DNA of 64,000 nucleotides from Xanthomonas boreopolis (GTDB lineage: Bacteria > Pseudomonadota > Gammaproteobacteria > Xanthomonadales > Xanthomonadaceae). The translations under genes were made by a program, and so were the position numbers. The first letter of the stretch is position 1. Each line of letters starts with the position of its first letter. This document shows, one piece after another, positions 1-7,931 of the stretch. Location of the stretch: positions 87,444 to 151,443 of the forward strand of contig BNBA01000007.1 of assembly GCA_014654535.1 (NCBI GenBank), read 5' to 3'. The notes below the pieces were generated by a model, which was given only the letters and a program-made list of their open reading frames with translations, had not been told where the DNA came from and did not search any database.

Positions 1-171
1 AATGTCGGTGTCCGCCAGGTCGGCGCTGGCGATATGGCGCATGTGCAGCGTGCCGTGCGTGCGCTCGAATACCAGGATCTGGCCAATGGCGTCGTCCTGG
101 CTCATGGCGTTGACGCAGGCTCCGAGCTGGTGCTCGAAGTCCGGTGCGCGCGAAATGAGGTCGGGGAACAT
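1..171 (-). CDS. ICE protein of unknown function, partial (3' end outside window)
   Basis: The reading frame stays open for 57 codons and runs off the window edge. The start ATG (169-171) is chosen because a good ribosome-binding site (AGGAG) lies 8 bases upstream. The protein begins MFPDLISRAPDFEHQLGACV. I do not recognise the family, and no motif or signal peptide is visible in the part present. It lies downstream of another ICE gene but is separated from it by a terminator-like hairpin, so it probably has its own promoter. Confidence 0.6.
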   Translation of the reverse strand, partial: MFPDLISRAPDFEHQLGACVNAMSQDDAIGQILVFERTHGTLHMRHIASADLADTDI

Positions 172-194
172 GAGGTTGCTCCTATGAAAATGGA

Positions 195-223
195 CCAGCC
201 CGGCTCCTGGGGAGACGGGCTGG
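195..223 (-). terminator. Rho-independent terminator after the 265-1002 gene
   Basis: Perfect 8-bp arms (195-202 and 216-223) are separated by 13 bases. On the minus strand the hairpin is followed by a short T-rich stretch (TCCATTTTC). It sits directly downstream of the preceding minus-strand gene. Confidence 0.6.
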
Positions 224-264
224 CATGGGGGGACAAAGAGGAAGGACGGCGTGTCGCGCGGCTG

Positions 265-1002
265 CTAGGGCTCGGCCAGCGGCAGGCCCAGTAGCGCGGG
301 TGCGTCGGCATCGAGGATCAGAATGCGCACATCGGCCTGGCCGGCCAGTTCAAGGATGTACGCCAGGTCGTCCGGCATGCCCTTGCTGCGGTGCTCCTGC
401 CGAAGCTGCTCGGCGGTGATGTCCTCGGCGTGCTGCAGGTTCTGGTCCGTCCAGGGCGTGGAGATCAGCTTGACGCCGATCGCCGGGCTGTACGGCACCC
501 GGAAGGCGATGAACAGCATGGCCTCCGGCGTGGCGAGGTCCGCCAGGTTGGCGAGGTAGTGCCAGGTATCGACCGTGATGTGCTCACGGCTGATCTCCCA
601 GCACCGGCTGTAATAGCCGGTCTCGAAACTCAGGCGCTGCACGACTTCCCGCGCAGCCTCGGCCGAATAGGCGTCACCGACGTGGGCTGGGCGGCCGTCG
701 AGGTCGTCACCATGGATGGCATAGACCACGGCCCCGATCACGCCTTCGCCGCTGATACCTTCACCGGCATCGCATTCGGCCAGTACCTCGGCGCTCACGG
801 GTTCAGGGCCGTTCGTGACCACCGCGAAATCGCTGGTGACAATGCAGGACGATGAAACCAGTTCCTCGTCGGAGAGGTGCTCTTGGCTCGGGTGGATGTT
901 TCGCCAGACATGCGGACTTCCATCGTCGTAGCTGATGCACAGCGTGCGGACGATTTTCAGATTCCAGTAGCCGCGGAGAAAGGGATTAGGTTTCTGGGAC
1001 AT
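265..1002 (-). CDS. ICE protein of unknown function (245 aa)
   Basis: A soluble protein of 245 residues with no signal peptide or membrane segment. The start at 1002 (MSQKPNPFLRGYWN) is preferred over an upstream in-frame ATG because GGAGTG lies 7-8 bases before it and because the extra 48 codons would read through the palindrome at 1030-1053. The C-terminus is rich in Leu, Ala and Asp. I cannot name a family. The gene has its own downstream terminator, and a hairpin in its leader suggests regulation at the RNA or operator level. Confidence 0.7.
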   Translation of the reverse strand: MSQKPNPFLRGYWNLKIVRTLCISYDDGSPHVWRNIHPSQEHLSDEELVSSSCIVTSDFAVVTNGPEPVSAEVLAECDAGEGISGEGVIGAVVYAIHGDDLDGRPAHVGDAYSAEAAREVVQRLSFETGYYSRCWEISREHITVDTWHYLANLADLATPEAMLFIAFRVPYSPAIGVKLISTPWTDQNLQHAEDITAEQLRQEHRSKGMPDDLAYILELAGQADVRILILDADAPALLGLPLAEP

Positions 1003-1029
1003 GGGAACACTCCAGATTGAATAGTGGAG

Positions 1030-1053
1030 CCAATTCCCGCCACCGGGAATTGG
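1030..1053. promoter_or_regulatory. Perfect inverted repeat in the leader of the 265-1002 gene
   Basis: Arms CCAATTCCCG (1030-1039) and CGGGAATTGG (1044-1053) with a four-base CCAC loop lie 28 bases upstream of the chosen start. There is no T-tract, so an operator or a leader hairpin is more likely than a terminator. Confidence 0.5.
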
Positions 1054-1137
1054 ACCCGGTGGGTTGAAAGTGGAAAATGCGTCAGACAACGCTGACCACG
1101 ACGGTGTCAGCACTGCGCTGGACGGCGGAAAATAAAT

Positions 1138-1169
1138 GAGGGACATGGCCTTGTGGGCGCATGTCCCTC
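1138..1169 (-). terminator. Rho-independent terminator after the 1212-1604 gene
   Basis: Perfect 10-bp arms (1138-1147 and 1160-1169) are followed on the minus strand by ATTTATTTT. It lies 43 bases past the stop codon of the gene at 1212-1604. Confidence 0.75.
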
Positions 1170-1211
1170 ATCGGGAGTGAACGAAGACACGGTGGTGTGC
1201 CGGGGACCGGC

Positions 1212-1604
1212 TCACCAACCGTTGTAGTTCACGAGCAGGTCGGCGATGACCTTGCGGCGTTGCAGATCGAGACCGTCGAAGTCGGACAGTCCGTAGAAAT
1301 GGCAGCGCTTGAGCATGGCACCGCCCTCGCGCGCGTTGTAGAAGCTGACCATGGCGGACAGGAACATGCGTTCCCCGCTGCTCAGGACGCCGAGGGCATC
1401 GTTGAGCAGCAGCATGTTGGGACGCAGATCCCACTTGCTCTTGGCCTGGTTCAGACCTTCACGGGTGCCATCGCCGAACCATTCGGGGCCAGCGATCTCG
1501 ACGCCGCGCTTCCATGCCTCGAAAAAGGCTTGGGGCGCGGCAGCGAAATGCTGCTCTTCCCGCATGATCTGATCGACGACTTCCCTGGGCAGTAGCTGGT
1601 TCAT
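1212..1604 (-). CDS. ICE protein of unknown function (130 aa)
   Basis: A 130-residue cytoplasmic protein starting MNQLLPREVVDQIM, with GGAGG nine bases before the ATG. It has an aromatic-rich middle (WDLRPNMLLLNDALG) and ends in LVNYNGW. No catalytic motif is visible and I do not recognise the family. It lies 21 bases downstream of the 1626-1838 gene with no terminator between them, so the two are probably co-transcribed. Confidence 0.7.
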   Translation of the reverse strand: MNQLLPREVVDQIMREEQHFAAAPQAFFEAWKRGVEIAGPEWFGDGTREGLNQAKSKWDLRPNMLLLNDALGVLSSGERMFLSAMVSFYNAREGGAMLKRCHFYGLSDFDGLDLQRRKVIADLLVNYNGW

Positions 1605-1625
1605 GACGTGATTCCTCCAGTTGGA

Positions 1626-1838
1626 TCAGGGAATGGCGAGCTGGGACCAGCCGCCTCTTTCGAGGGCACGTTGAGCCGCGGCATAGCTGCGGAAGTACTC
1701 GCGTGATTCCCGCGAAACGGGGCCTTCGGTATCGCGCGTGCCGATGTAGTGACCGGCGGCGCTTTGCAGGACTTCGAGCGGCAGGAACTTGCCGCAGTAG
1801 GTCGAGGCCAATTGGCCGAAAGAGGCTTGCTGGGACAT
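1626..1838 (-). CDS. Small ICE protein of unknown function (70 aa)
   Basis: A 70-residue protein starting MSQQASFGQLASTYCGK. The start at 1838 has AAGGAG seven bases upstream and is preferred over an upstream ATG that has no such site. The length and Ala/Arg-rich C-terminus are like many small ICE accessory proteins, but I cannot assign a family. It is the first gene of a likely pair with the 1212-1604 gene. A structured element (1955-2038) lies upstream and could be part of its leader. Confidence 0.65.
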   Translation of the reverse strand: MSQQASFGQLASTYCGKFLPLEVLQSAAGHYIGTRDTEGPVSRESREYFRSYAAAQRALERGGWSQLAIP

Positions 1839-1954
1839 GGACGGGCTCCTTGGAAAAGCGGGGCCTCGTCCCTCACGGGATGGCAGCTCCCGCACGCGGT
1901 GGATAAAAAGCATCAGCGTCACGAGGACGCACGTCCGCGCAATGGATGCGATGC

Positions 1955-2038
1955 GGACTGGTGGGTGACGCGGGTGAGACCCGCGGCAGCCTGGAAACCC
2001 TGGCTGCTGGCATGTGCTGACGAATCAGCGAACATGCG
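1955..2038 (-). ncRNA. Candidate structured RNA or DNA element, copy B
   Basis: About 50 bp (1956-2009) match 2853-2906 closely. On the minus strand it can fold as a stem capped by a TTCG loop (GCTGA/TCAGC, extended by CATGT/ACATG). Next comes a hairpin GCAGCC/GGCTGC whose loop carries AGGGTTT, then a hairpin CGCGGG/CCCGCG, then TCACCC. The GGGT of the first loop can pair with the trailing ACCC as a pseudoknot. It lies between a terminator and the 1626-1838 gene. Function is unknown, and the strand is inferred from the neighbouring genes. Confidence 0.4.
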
Positions 2039-2111
2039 GGCAGCTTCGTGTGCGGGGCTCGCTGCGTCAGTTGGAAAACGGCATCCGGCCCAGCCCCGAT
2101 TGATGCGCACA

Positions 2112-2145
2112 GAGAAAAAGAAGCCCCGCATCGAGTGCGGGGCTG
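2112..2145 (-). terminator. Strong rho-independent terminator after the 2170-2727 gene
   Basis: Arms GCCCCGCA and TGCGGGGC (2123-2130 and 2136-2143) are followed on the minus strand by CTTCTTTTTCTC. It lies 25 bases beyond the stop codon. Confidence 0.85.
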
Positions 2146-2169
2146 TCAGGAGGGTGCGTCGGCGCTTGG

Positions 2170-2727
2170 TCAGTCGGGCTTGTCGCCCAGGACATGCTGC
2201 TTCCACAGGTCGAATGCCTGCTCGGGCGGAAGCTCGGCGAGGATGACGATGGGCTGGGCCTGCCGGGCGCGCAGCGAAGCGAAGTACGCCTTGCGGTCGG
2301 CGATGGCCTTGAGCTTGATGCCTTTGATGAACAGCAGCTTGCCGTCCTTGATGAACAGCACCTTGTTGCCGATGTCGCGGTTGAACGCGGCTCGCACCTT
2401 GCGTTCTGCGTGCATGGCATCGGCCAGTTCATCGACCAGGAAGTCGAGCGTCATGTCGATGTAGTGAGGGTCTTCACCCTCCTGGCCGAGATCGAGCGGC
2501 GCAGGCGGCAGGCCCTTGGCGAAGGCTTCGGCCTGAGCCAGCAGCGCCGCCTTGCCATTGAGCGCGCGCAGGAACGTCGAGCCGCCGTGGCCGTCGTTGC
2601 GGGCCTCGGCGATGGGAGTACCGTCGAACACGACGGTGGCGCTGAAGCACATCGTTTCCTCGCTGGCGAAGTCGGCCACCTTGAGGTTCTTCAGCGTGAT
2701 GCGGTCTTGTTTGGTGATGTTTTCCAT
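2170..2727 (-). CDS. ICE protein of unknown function (185 aa)
   Basis: A 185-residue protein starting MENITKQDRITLKNLKVADF. The ATG at 2727 has AGGAC six bases upstream, and a longer upstream frame has no better site. The N-terminal half is beta-rich with the phrase FSATVVFDGTPIAEARN. The C-terminal half is a basic helix-rich segment (GNKVLFIKDGKLLFIKG). This protein type recurs beside topB and methyltransferase genes in related ICEs, but I know no function. It is flanked by terminators on both sides and is probably monocistronic. Confidence 0.75.
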   Translation of the reverse strand: MENITKQDRITLKNLKVADFASEETMCFSATVVFDGTPIAEARNDGHGGSTFLRALNGKAALLAQAEAFAKGLPPAPLDLGQEGEDPHYIDMTLDFLVDELADAMHAERKVRAAFNRDIGNKVLFIKDGKLLFIKGIKLKAIADRKAYFASLRARQAQPIVILAELPPEQAFDLWKQHVLGDKPD

Positions 2728-2796
2728 GGGAAGTCCTGAAATCGACCGGGTGGCGACATGCCCCTGACGGGACGTGGCGGCCATCCCGTGGGTTAG

Positions 2797-2818
2797 AAAA
2801 AAGAGGCATCAATGCCCC
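2797..2818 (-). terminator. Rho-independent terminator after the methyltransferase gene
   Basis: The hairpin arms GAGGCA and TGCCCC (2803-2808 and 2813-2818, one G-U pair) with a TTGA loop are followed on the minus strand by six T. It ends the transcript that contains the candidate structured element at 2853-2928. Confidence 0.65.
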
Positions 2819-2852
2819 GGTGGGCAGCGTTCGCCGGTGAGATGCCGAGGCG

Positions 2853-2928
2853 AACTGGCGGGTGGCGCGGTTGGAACCCGCGGCAGCCTTGACACCCTGG
2901 CTGCGGGCGGCTGCCGGTACATCGGCAG
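2853..2928 (-). ncRNA. Candidate structured RNA or DNA element, copy A
   Basis: This is the second copy of the element at 1955-2038. On the minus strand: stem CTGCCG/CGGCAG, then hairpin GCAGCC/GGCTGC with AGGGTGTC in its loop, then hairpin CGCGG/CCGCG, then CCACCC. The loop GGGTG can pair with the trailing CACCC. Stems are kept between the copies while loop bases differ, as expected of selected structure. It lies in the 3' untranslated region of the methyltransferase gene, just before its terminator. Confidence 0.4.
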
Positions 2929-2970
2929 TGGAGGAGGAAGAATGGCGCGGGCCGCAGGCTGCGTCGCCGA

Positions 2971-4581
2971 TCAATCCGAAGCGGTCGAGCCCGTCTTGTG
3001 CAGGCACTGCACCAGCCGCTGGCCCAGCCATGCCATGCACGGGACGGCCATGGAGTTGCCGATCGCCTTGTAGCGCGGCGCGTCCGCGGCGGGCTTGCCG
3101 CGGTACGGGATCAGCGTGTAGTCGTCGGGCATGCCTTGCAGCCGCTCGCACTCCACGGGCATCAGCCGCCGCACGCGCCAATGCGACCACTCGCCGGGGC
3201 CGGGGTCGTTCCAGTCGTAGCGGAAATGCGCCGCGAAGTCGGGGGCCAGCACATGGGGCTTGTCCGCGCCGCCGCCGCTGGTGCGTAGCGCGGCCGCTAC
3301 GTTGCCGTCCAGCTCGGCGGCAAGACCCTGCTCACGGCCGCGCAGGGACACGCAGGCCACCATCGGCACCCCGTAGCCAGGCTTGCCGTTGGACAGGATG
3401 GTGCAAGCGACCTGGCCATGGCCCGATTCGAAGCGTACTTCGCCACGGTTGTTCTGCGCGAAGGCGATGGCGGGCACGACTCCGGCGTTCGCATGGCTGT
3501 TGCGATGGCTGCCAGCGCGCAGCGTCGGCGTCAGGTCGAGCGTGGCATCGGCGCCGCTGCCCTGAGCGGTGAAGGCGATGATCGGAACACCCTTGCCGGT
3601 GCCGTCCTCGCTGCTGCCCTTGCCGTTGTTGGCGGTGTCGAGGGCGTGGGCGATGCTGCCGGCGACCGACTGCACCATGAACGTCTCGGTGCGAATGTCG
3701 TGCTTAGGGCCAGCGGCCATGAGGCATGCCGCCACATCGACGGGGCCAATGCCGCCGCTGAATCCGAACGTCGTCGTGACCTTGCCGTAGAACTGCTTCA
3801 GTCCTGCGAATCCTGCGAGGCCTGCGCCTGCTGATTCAGTACCCGGTCCAGCAGCGCGGGCAGCTTCTTGCCACGGCGCGCGGCCCGCACAAGAATCCCC
3901 GAGCAGGCCTGCGCGCTCAAAAAGTACTTCGGCGGGATCGAGGTCATCTCCACCACTTGCCACAAGAAACACGCGCTTGCGGCGTTGGGCGACGCCGAAA
4001 TATTGAGCGTCGAGCACGCGCCAGGCGATGCGGCGGCGGGGTCCAGACACACAACCAGCGTGCGCCCATTTTTCCCCTGGCGGCTGGAGCGCACGGCCTT
4101 CTCCGGCCAGTGCGCCCAGGAAATGCCCGAAGGCATTGCTGCGGTCGTTGAGGACGCCCGGGACGTTTTCCCAGACGAGCGTTGCCGCCGGGCGGCGGTC
4201 TTGGTGGCGGGTTTGGTCGATGGCATTGGCAAGCTCCACATAGGCAAGGGTCAAGGCACCGCGCGGGTCATCCAGCCCGCGCCGCGCACCGGCAACACTG
4301 AACGACTGGCACGGCGTGCCGCCGACCAGGATGTCGGGCGCCGGCACGGTGCCGGCACGCACCTGGCGGGCGATCGCGGTCATGTCGCCAAAATTGGGCA
4401 CGCGGGGGTAACGGTGGGCGAGCACGGCGCTCGGGAACGGCTCGATCTCGGCAAACCATGCGGCTTCGAGGCCGAGGGGTTGCCAGGCGAGGCTCACGGC
4501 CTCGATGCCGCTGCACACGCTGCCGTACAGCAGTGGCGCGGGCTGGGGCGCACCGCGTGGGGTGCGAGGTTGCGGGTTCAT
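2971..4581 (-). CDS. DNA (cytosine-5-)-methyltransferase, ICE-borne
   Basis: A 536-residue C5-cytosine methyltransferase. Motif I is YGSVCSGIEAVSLAW (AdoMet binding), motif IV is GGTPCQSFSVAG with the catalytic Cys in PCQ, motif VI is WENVPGV, motif VIII is QRRKRVF, and motif X near the C-terminus is KAIGNSMAVP. The variable region between motifs VIII and IX is long, about 220 residues, and should contain the target-recognition domain. No restriction nuclease gene is adjacent, so it is an orphan methylase, probably protecting the ICE from host restriction or modulating expression. The target sequence cannot be predicted. Confidence 0.93.
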   Translation of the reverse strand: MNPQPRTPRGAPQPAPLLYGSVCSGIEAVSLAWQPLGLEAAWFAEIEPFPSAVLAHRYPRVPNFGDMTAIARQVRAGTVPAPDILVGGTPCQSFSVAGARRGLDDPRGALTLAYVELANAIDQTRHQDRRPAATLVWENVPGVLNDRSNAFGHFLGALAGEGRALQPPGEKWAHAGCVSGPRRRIAWRVLDAQYFGVAQRRKRVFLVASGGDDLDPAEVLFERAGLLGDSCAGRAPWQEAARAAGPGTESAGAGLAGFAGLKQFYGKVTTTFGFSGGIGPVDVAACLMAAGPKHDIRTETFMVQSVAGSIAHALDTANNGKGSSEDGTGKGVPIIAFTAQGSGADATLDLTPTLRAGSHRNSHANAGVVPAIAFAQNNRGEVRFESGHGQVACTILSNGKPGYGVPMVACVSLRGREQGLAAELDGNVAAALRTSGGGADKPHVLAPDFAAHFRYDWNDPGPGEWSHWRVRRLMPVECERLQGMPDDYTLIPYRGKPAADAPRYKAIGNSMAVPCMAWLGQRLVQCLHKTGSTASD

Positions 4582-4651
4582 GGCGCGTCTCCTGTTCGTG
4601 TGGCCCTGGACCGTTTGGCCGGGCCGGGACGTTGATCGGCAGGAGAAAGGC

Positions 4652-4675
4652 GCCGAAGGCCCAGCGGCCTTCGGC
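4652..4675 (-). terminator. Terminator-like hairpin upstream of the methyltransferase
   Basis: Perfect 10-bp arms (GCCGAAGGCC at 4652-4661, GGCCTTCGGC at 4666-4675) with a four-base loop are followed on the minus strand by GCCTTTCTCC. It lies between topB and the methyltransferase start and could end the topB transcript or attenuate read-through. Confidence 0.5.
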
Positions 4676-4857
4676 TCGGGAGGAACAGAACCACCCGTGG
4701 GCTGATTGGCAGGCCCGGTCGTCGCTAGAACCGTCTGCTGTCAGCAATCGCACCCGGCGCATGTCGTGGTTGGCGCCGGTATCTTCTGGCGCACATCCGC
4801 GCACAAAAGGAGCCCAGTTTTTCGCCGTTGGGCACGGCATCGAATACCGCTGACCGT

Positions 4858-4907
4858 GAAGGGTCTCCGGGTGGCTCGCAGCCTGGCAAGCCATCGGGGG
4901 ACCCTTC
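4858..4907. repeat. Nested inverted repeat downstream of topB
   Basis: Outer arms GAAGGGTC (4858-4865) and GACCCTTC (4900-4907) enclose an inner pair GGCT/AGCC (4873-4876, 4889-4892). It resembles the hairpin architecture of the elements at 1955 and 2853 but does not align with them. Confidence 0.35.
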
Positions 4908-5119
4908 GCAGGGGCGGAAAAATGCAGATCAACAGAACGCGCCGGGAAACCCCGGACATGGTTCGCGGAGAAGCTACCTTCAGGCCCCGCAGCCGGGTAC
5001 GGCTGGGCGGGACGCGCACACGGACAAGAGAAGGCGTTGCGCGCTGGGCATCCCGCAGGGCGTGCGGGACATGGGCCACGCCGCCGATGGCGGGCACAGC
5101 TCTCGGGGAACGGGGTCGG

Positions 5120-7132
5120 TCAAGAGCCTTTGCGGCCGCTACTGCGCGGGCGCGAGGCACCGCGCTTGGACGCGCCGGTTTCGACCGGCAGCGTGCCTTT
5201 GCAATCGGGGTAGCGACTGCATGACCAGAAGGGGCCGGTCTTGCCGGTGCGCTGGCGCGTCGGCGCGCCGCACTGCGGGCAAGCGGGTCCCTGGGGAACC
5301 TTGATGGACAGCGAGGTGCTGCCGTACTGCGCGATCAGTTGCGAAATCCATGCGGCCTGCTTGCCGATGAAGACTTGAAGGGTGAGCTGTCCGGCCTCGA
5401 TCATGTCGAGCGCCTGCTCCCACACGGCGGTGGTTCCGGGGTCGGCAATCGCCGCAGGCACGGCGTCGATCAACGTGAATGCCGCATCCGATGCGCGAAT
5501 GGAGCGTCCTTTCTTCACGAGATAGCCCCGCGTCAGCAGGCCGGTGATGATGTTGGCGCGCGTGGCTTCGGTGCCGATGCCCGTCGTTTCCTTCAACTTC
5601 TGTTTCAGGCGCGGGTCGGTCACGAAGCGCGCCACGCCTTTCATCGACTTGACCAGTTCGCCCTGCGTGTAGGGCTTGGGTGGCATCGTCTTGAGCGCCT
5701 TGATTTCGGCCTCGGCCACCTGGCACGCCATGCCTTCGCGCAGGGCGGGCAGCACCTGGCTGCGAGCAGTGGCTTCACCGTCCTCGTCCGATTGCGGCTC
5801 GGCCAGCACCAGGCGCCAACCTTGGGCGGCCACCTGCTTCCCGGCGGCCACCAGCTTCTGCTGGCTGCAGGAAAGCTCGGCGACGGTGCGGTCGAACTCG
5901 TGGTGAGGGAGGAATTGCGCCAGGTAATGCGCCCGGATGAGGCGGTACACGGCCAGCTCCCGTTCGCTCATCGCAGCGAGGTTCGCGGGTTCGAGCGTCG
6001 GGATGATGCCGTGGTGCGCCGTGACCTTGCCGTCGTTCCAGGCACGCGAGCGCTGCGAGCGATCGAGCTGGTCCATGATCGGGCGCAGCGAAGGATCGGT
6101 CTTGAGCAGACTGTCGAGAACCGTGGGCACCTCGGCGAACATGCTTTCGGGCAGGTAACCGGAATCCGAACGCGGGTACGTCGTGGCCTTGTGCGTCTCG
6201 TACAGGGCCTGGGCGATTTCAAGGGTCTCTTGAACGTCCAGCCCGAACTGCTTGGAACAGACTTCCTGGAGCGTTCCCAGGTCGAACAGCAGCGGCGGGC
6301 CTTCGCGCACGCGCTCGGTCTCGACCGACACCACTTGGGCAGTACCCGCAGCGCGGATCTGCTGCGCGGCCTGCTGTGCGACTGGTTGCTGCAGGCAGCG
6401 ACCGGCGTCATCGGTGCAGCCATCGGGCGGAACCCACTGCGCGCTGAAAGCCTGACCGCCCGCGGACAGGGACACGTCGATGGCCCAGAACGGCACCGAC
6501 TTGAAGGCCGCGATCTCGCGGTCGCGGTCCACGACGAGCTTGAGCGTCGGCGTCTGGACACGCCCGACCGAGAGCACGCCGTCATAGCCCGCCTGCCGCC
6601 CGAGCACGGTGAACAACCGGCTGAGGTTCATGCCCACGAGCCAGTCGGCGCGCGAACGCGCCAGCGCCGAGTAGTACATCGGCAGCGTGTCGGATGACGG
6701 CCGCAGCTTGCCGAGCGCGGTGCGGATCGACGTATCGTTGAGCGCCGACAGCCATAGCCGCTCGATGGGGCCGCGGTAGCCGCACAGGTCGATGATCTCG
6801 CGGGCGATCAGCTCGCCCTCGCGGTCGGCATCGGTGGCGATGACGAGATGGGTCGCCTTCGCCAGGAGCGCCTTGACGACCTTGAATTGCGTGGCGGTCT
6901 TCGGTTTGACCTCGACCCGCCACTGCTGGGGAATGATGGGCAACTGCTCCAGCGACCAGCGCTTGAGCGCCGCGTCATAGACCTCGGGAGCTGCCGCTTC
7001 GACGAGATGGCCGATGCACCAGGTGACGGTGACGCCGGAGCCGTTGAGGCAGCCTTCACCGCGCTGCGTCGCGCCGAGAATCCGGCCTATGTCCTTGCCC
7101 TGGGAGGGCTTCTCGCACAAAAACAGCCGCAT
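5120..7132 (-). CDS. topB: DNA topoisomerase III (ICE type)
   Basis: A 670-residue type IA topoisomerase, which relaxes or decatenates single-stranded regions and probably resolves ICE replication or transfer intermediates. The N-terminus MRLFLCEKPSQGKDIGRILG and ATDADREGELIAREI form the Toprim domain with its acidic metal site. The active-site region is THKATTYPRSDSGYLPE, where Tyr is the nucleophile. The C-terminus has a zinc-ribbon (CPQCG, then CSRYPDCKG). The length fits plasmid and ICE TopB proteins. It lies downstream of ssb, separated by a 23-bp palindrome and a hairpin. Confidence 0.96.
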   Translation of the reverse strand: MRLFLCEKPSQGKDIGRILGATQRGEGCLNGSGVTVTWCIGHLVEAAAPEVYDAALKRWSLEQLPIIPQQWRVEVKPKTATQFKVVKALLAKATHLVIATDADREGELIAREIIDLCGYRGPIERLWLSALNDTSIRTALGKLRPSSDTLPMYYSALARSRADWLVGMNLSRLFTVLGRQAGYDGVLSVGRVQTPTLKLVVDRDREIAAFKSVPFWAIDVSLSAGGQAFSAQWVPPDGCTDDAGRCLQQPVAQQAAQQIRAAGTAQVVSVETERVREGPPLLFDLGTLQEVCSKQFGLDVQETLEIAQALYETHKATTYPRSDSGYLPESMFAEVPTVLDSLLKTDPSLRPIMDQLDRSQRSRAWNDGKVTAHHGIIPTLEPANLAAMSERELAVYRLIRAHYLAQFLPHHEFDRTVAELSCSQQKLVAAGKQVAAQGWRLVLAEPQSDEDGEATARSQVLPALREGMACQVAEAEIKALKTMPPKPYTQGELVKSMKGVARFVTDPRLKQKLKETTGIGTEATRANIITGLLTRGYLVKKGRSIRASDAAFTLIDAVPAAIADPGTTAVWEQALDMIEAGQLTLQVFIGKQAAWISQLIAQYGSTSLSIKVPQGPACPQCGAPTRQRTGKTGPFWSCSRYPDCKGTLPVETGASKRGASRPRSSGRKGS

Positions 7133-7337
7133 GTCCGTCCATCCGAATTCCGTGGTTCATTGAGTTGCTGGAATCGAGGATGCCGAGCACCACCAGGGGC
7201 AGCAGCAAACAAGCCGCATGTGGTGGCGACCACTTTCACGGGACGGAATGGCGGGGACGGGAGTGGCGTGCGGCCGGGGGTGTGCGCGCCGGGAGCCGCG
7301 ATTTTCGGGAGCGCGTGGAAGCCGGTGGACGTTGATG

Positions 7338-7360
7338 GAGCTATCCCCTGGGGATAGCTC
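7338..7360. repeat. 23-bp palindrome, copy 1 (between topB and ssb)
   Basis: Perfect inverted repeat: left arm GAGCTATCCCC, central T, right arm GGGGATAGCTC. The same sequence recurs at 9357-9379, with a near-identical inverted copy at 9489-9511. It lies upstream of topB and is a candidate operator or leader hairpin of the ICE. Confidence 0.8.
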
Positions 7361-7365
7361 GCGAG

Positions 7366-7402
7366 GACATGGGGCGACGGACAACCGCCGCCGCCCCATG
7401 TC
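7366..7402 (-). terminator. Hairpin after ssb
   Basis: Perfect 10-bp arms (GACATGGGGC at 7366-7375, GCCCCATGTC at 7393-7402) start four bases after the ssb stop. There is no T-tract, so termination is inferred from position only. Confidence 0.45.
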
Positions 7403-7405
7403 GGG

Positions 7406-7858
7406 TCACTTCCTGCGCTTCGGCTCCTTCGGCGCGGTCGGTTCCTGTGCGGGCTGGGGTTTCGGCTGCGCGTCCTGTGCGGTCTCCTGCTGCCTGGGGC
7501 TGAGGGTCACGGACTCAATGCGAAACGGCAAGATGCCGACGCTGCGCGCGTTGATCTGCCAGGTCTCGCGTGGCTGATCCTCGTTGTCCGTCCAGGGTTC
7601 GCGCTCCATGCGGCCGATGACCAGCACGCGCATGCCCTTCTGGTAGAGGTCCTTCCAGTGGGCGGCGTCGCGGTGCCAGATTTCCACCGGCGCCCAGAAA
7701 CCGCCGCGGTCCTCGAAGTCGCCGCCCTTGGTGGGGACGGGGTTGTCGAAATAGACGTTCAGCCGTAGCAAGCGCCGCGGCTCGTCGTTGCCGTTGGGAA
7801 ATTCCCGGTACTCCGGTGGCGAGCCGATGTTGCCCTCGCCAGAAAAATGCGTGCTCAT
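7406..7858 (-). CDS. ssb: Single-stranded DNA-binding protein (ICE type)
   Basis: A 150-residue protein with an OB-fold region (residues about 25-110) containing LRLNVYFDNPVP, WAPVEIWHRDAAHW and GMRVLVIGRMEREPW, typical of ICE-encoded SSB. The tail is Pro/Gln-rich and ends in PKEPKRRK instead of the acidic DDDIPF tip of chromosomal SSB, so interaction with the usual SSB partners is probably reduced or absent. It should protect single-stranded ICE DNA after transfer or replication. Confidence 0.88.
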   Translation of the reverse strand: MSTHFSGEGNIGSPPEYREFPNGNDEPRRLLRLNVYFDNPVPTKGGDFEDRGGFWAPVEIWHRDAAHWKDLYQKGMRVLVIGRMEREPWTDNEDQPRETWQINARSVGILPFRIESVTLSPRQQETAQDAQPKPQPAQEPTAPKEPKRRK

Positions 7859-7931
7859 GGTGTGATCTCCGTGGTGGTTGAAATACCCGCACCTGGTCGG
7901 CGTCGGGCGCGTGCTGGGGTGCCTGGCGCAA

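Larger units (their letters stand above)
4582..5119. other. Intergenic region between topB and the methyltransferase
   Basis: About 540 bp without a convincing gene. Open frames here lack ribosome-binding sites and have poor codon use. It holds the inverted repeats at 4652-4675 and 4858-4907 and presumably the promoter of the methyltransferase gene, although no clear -35/-10 pair was recognised. Confidence 0.5.

Noticed and set aside
4582..5119. Possible small genes between topB and the methyltransferase
   Set aside because: Open frames on both strands lack start context and show no family-like sequence. They are better explained as non-coding DNA with hairpins.
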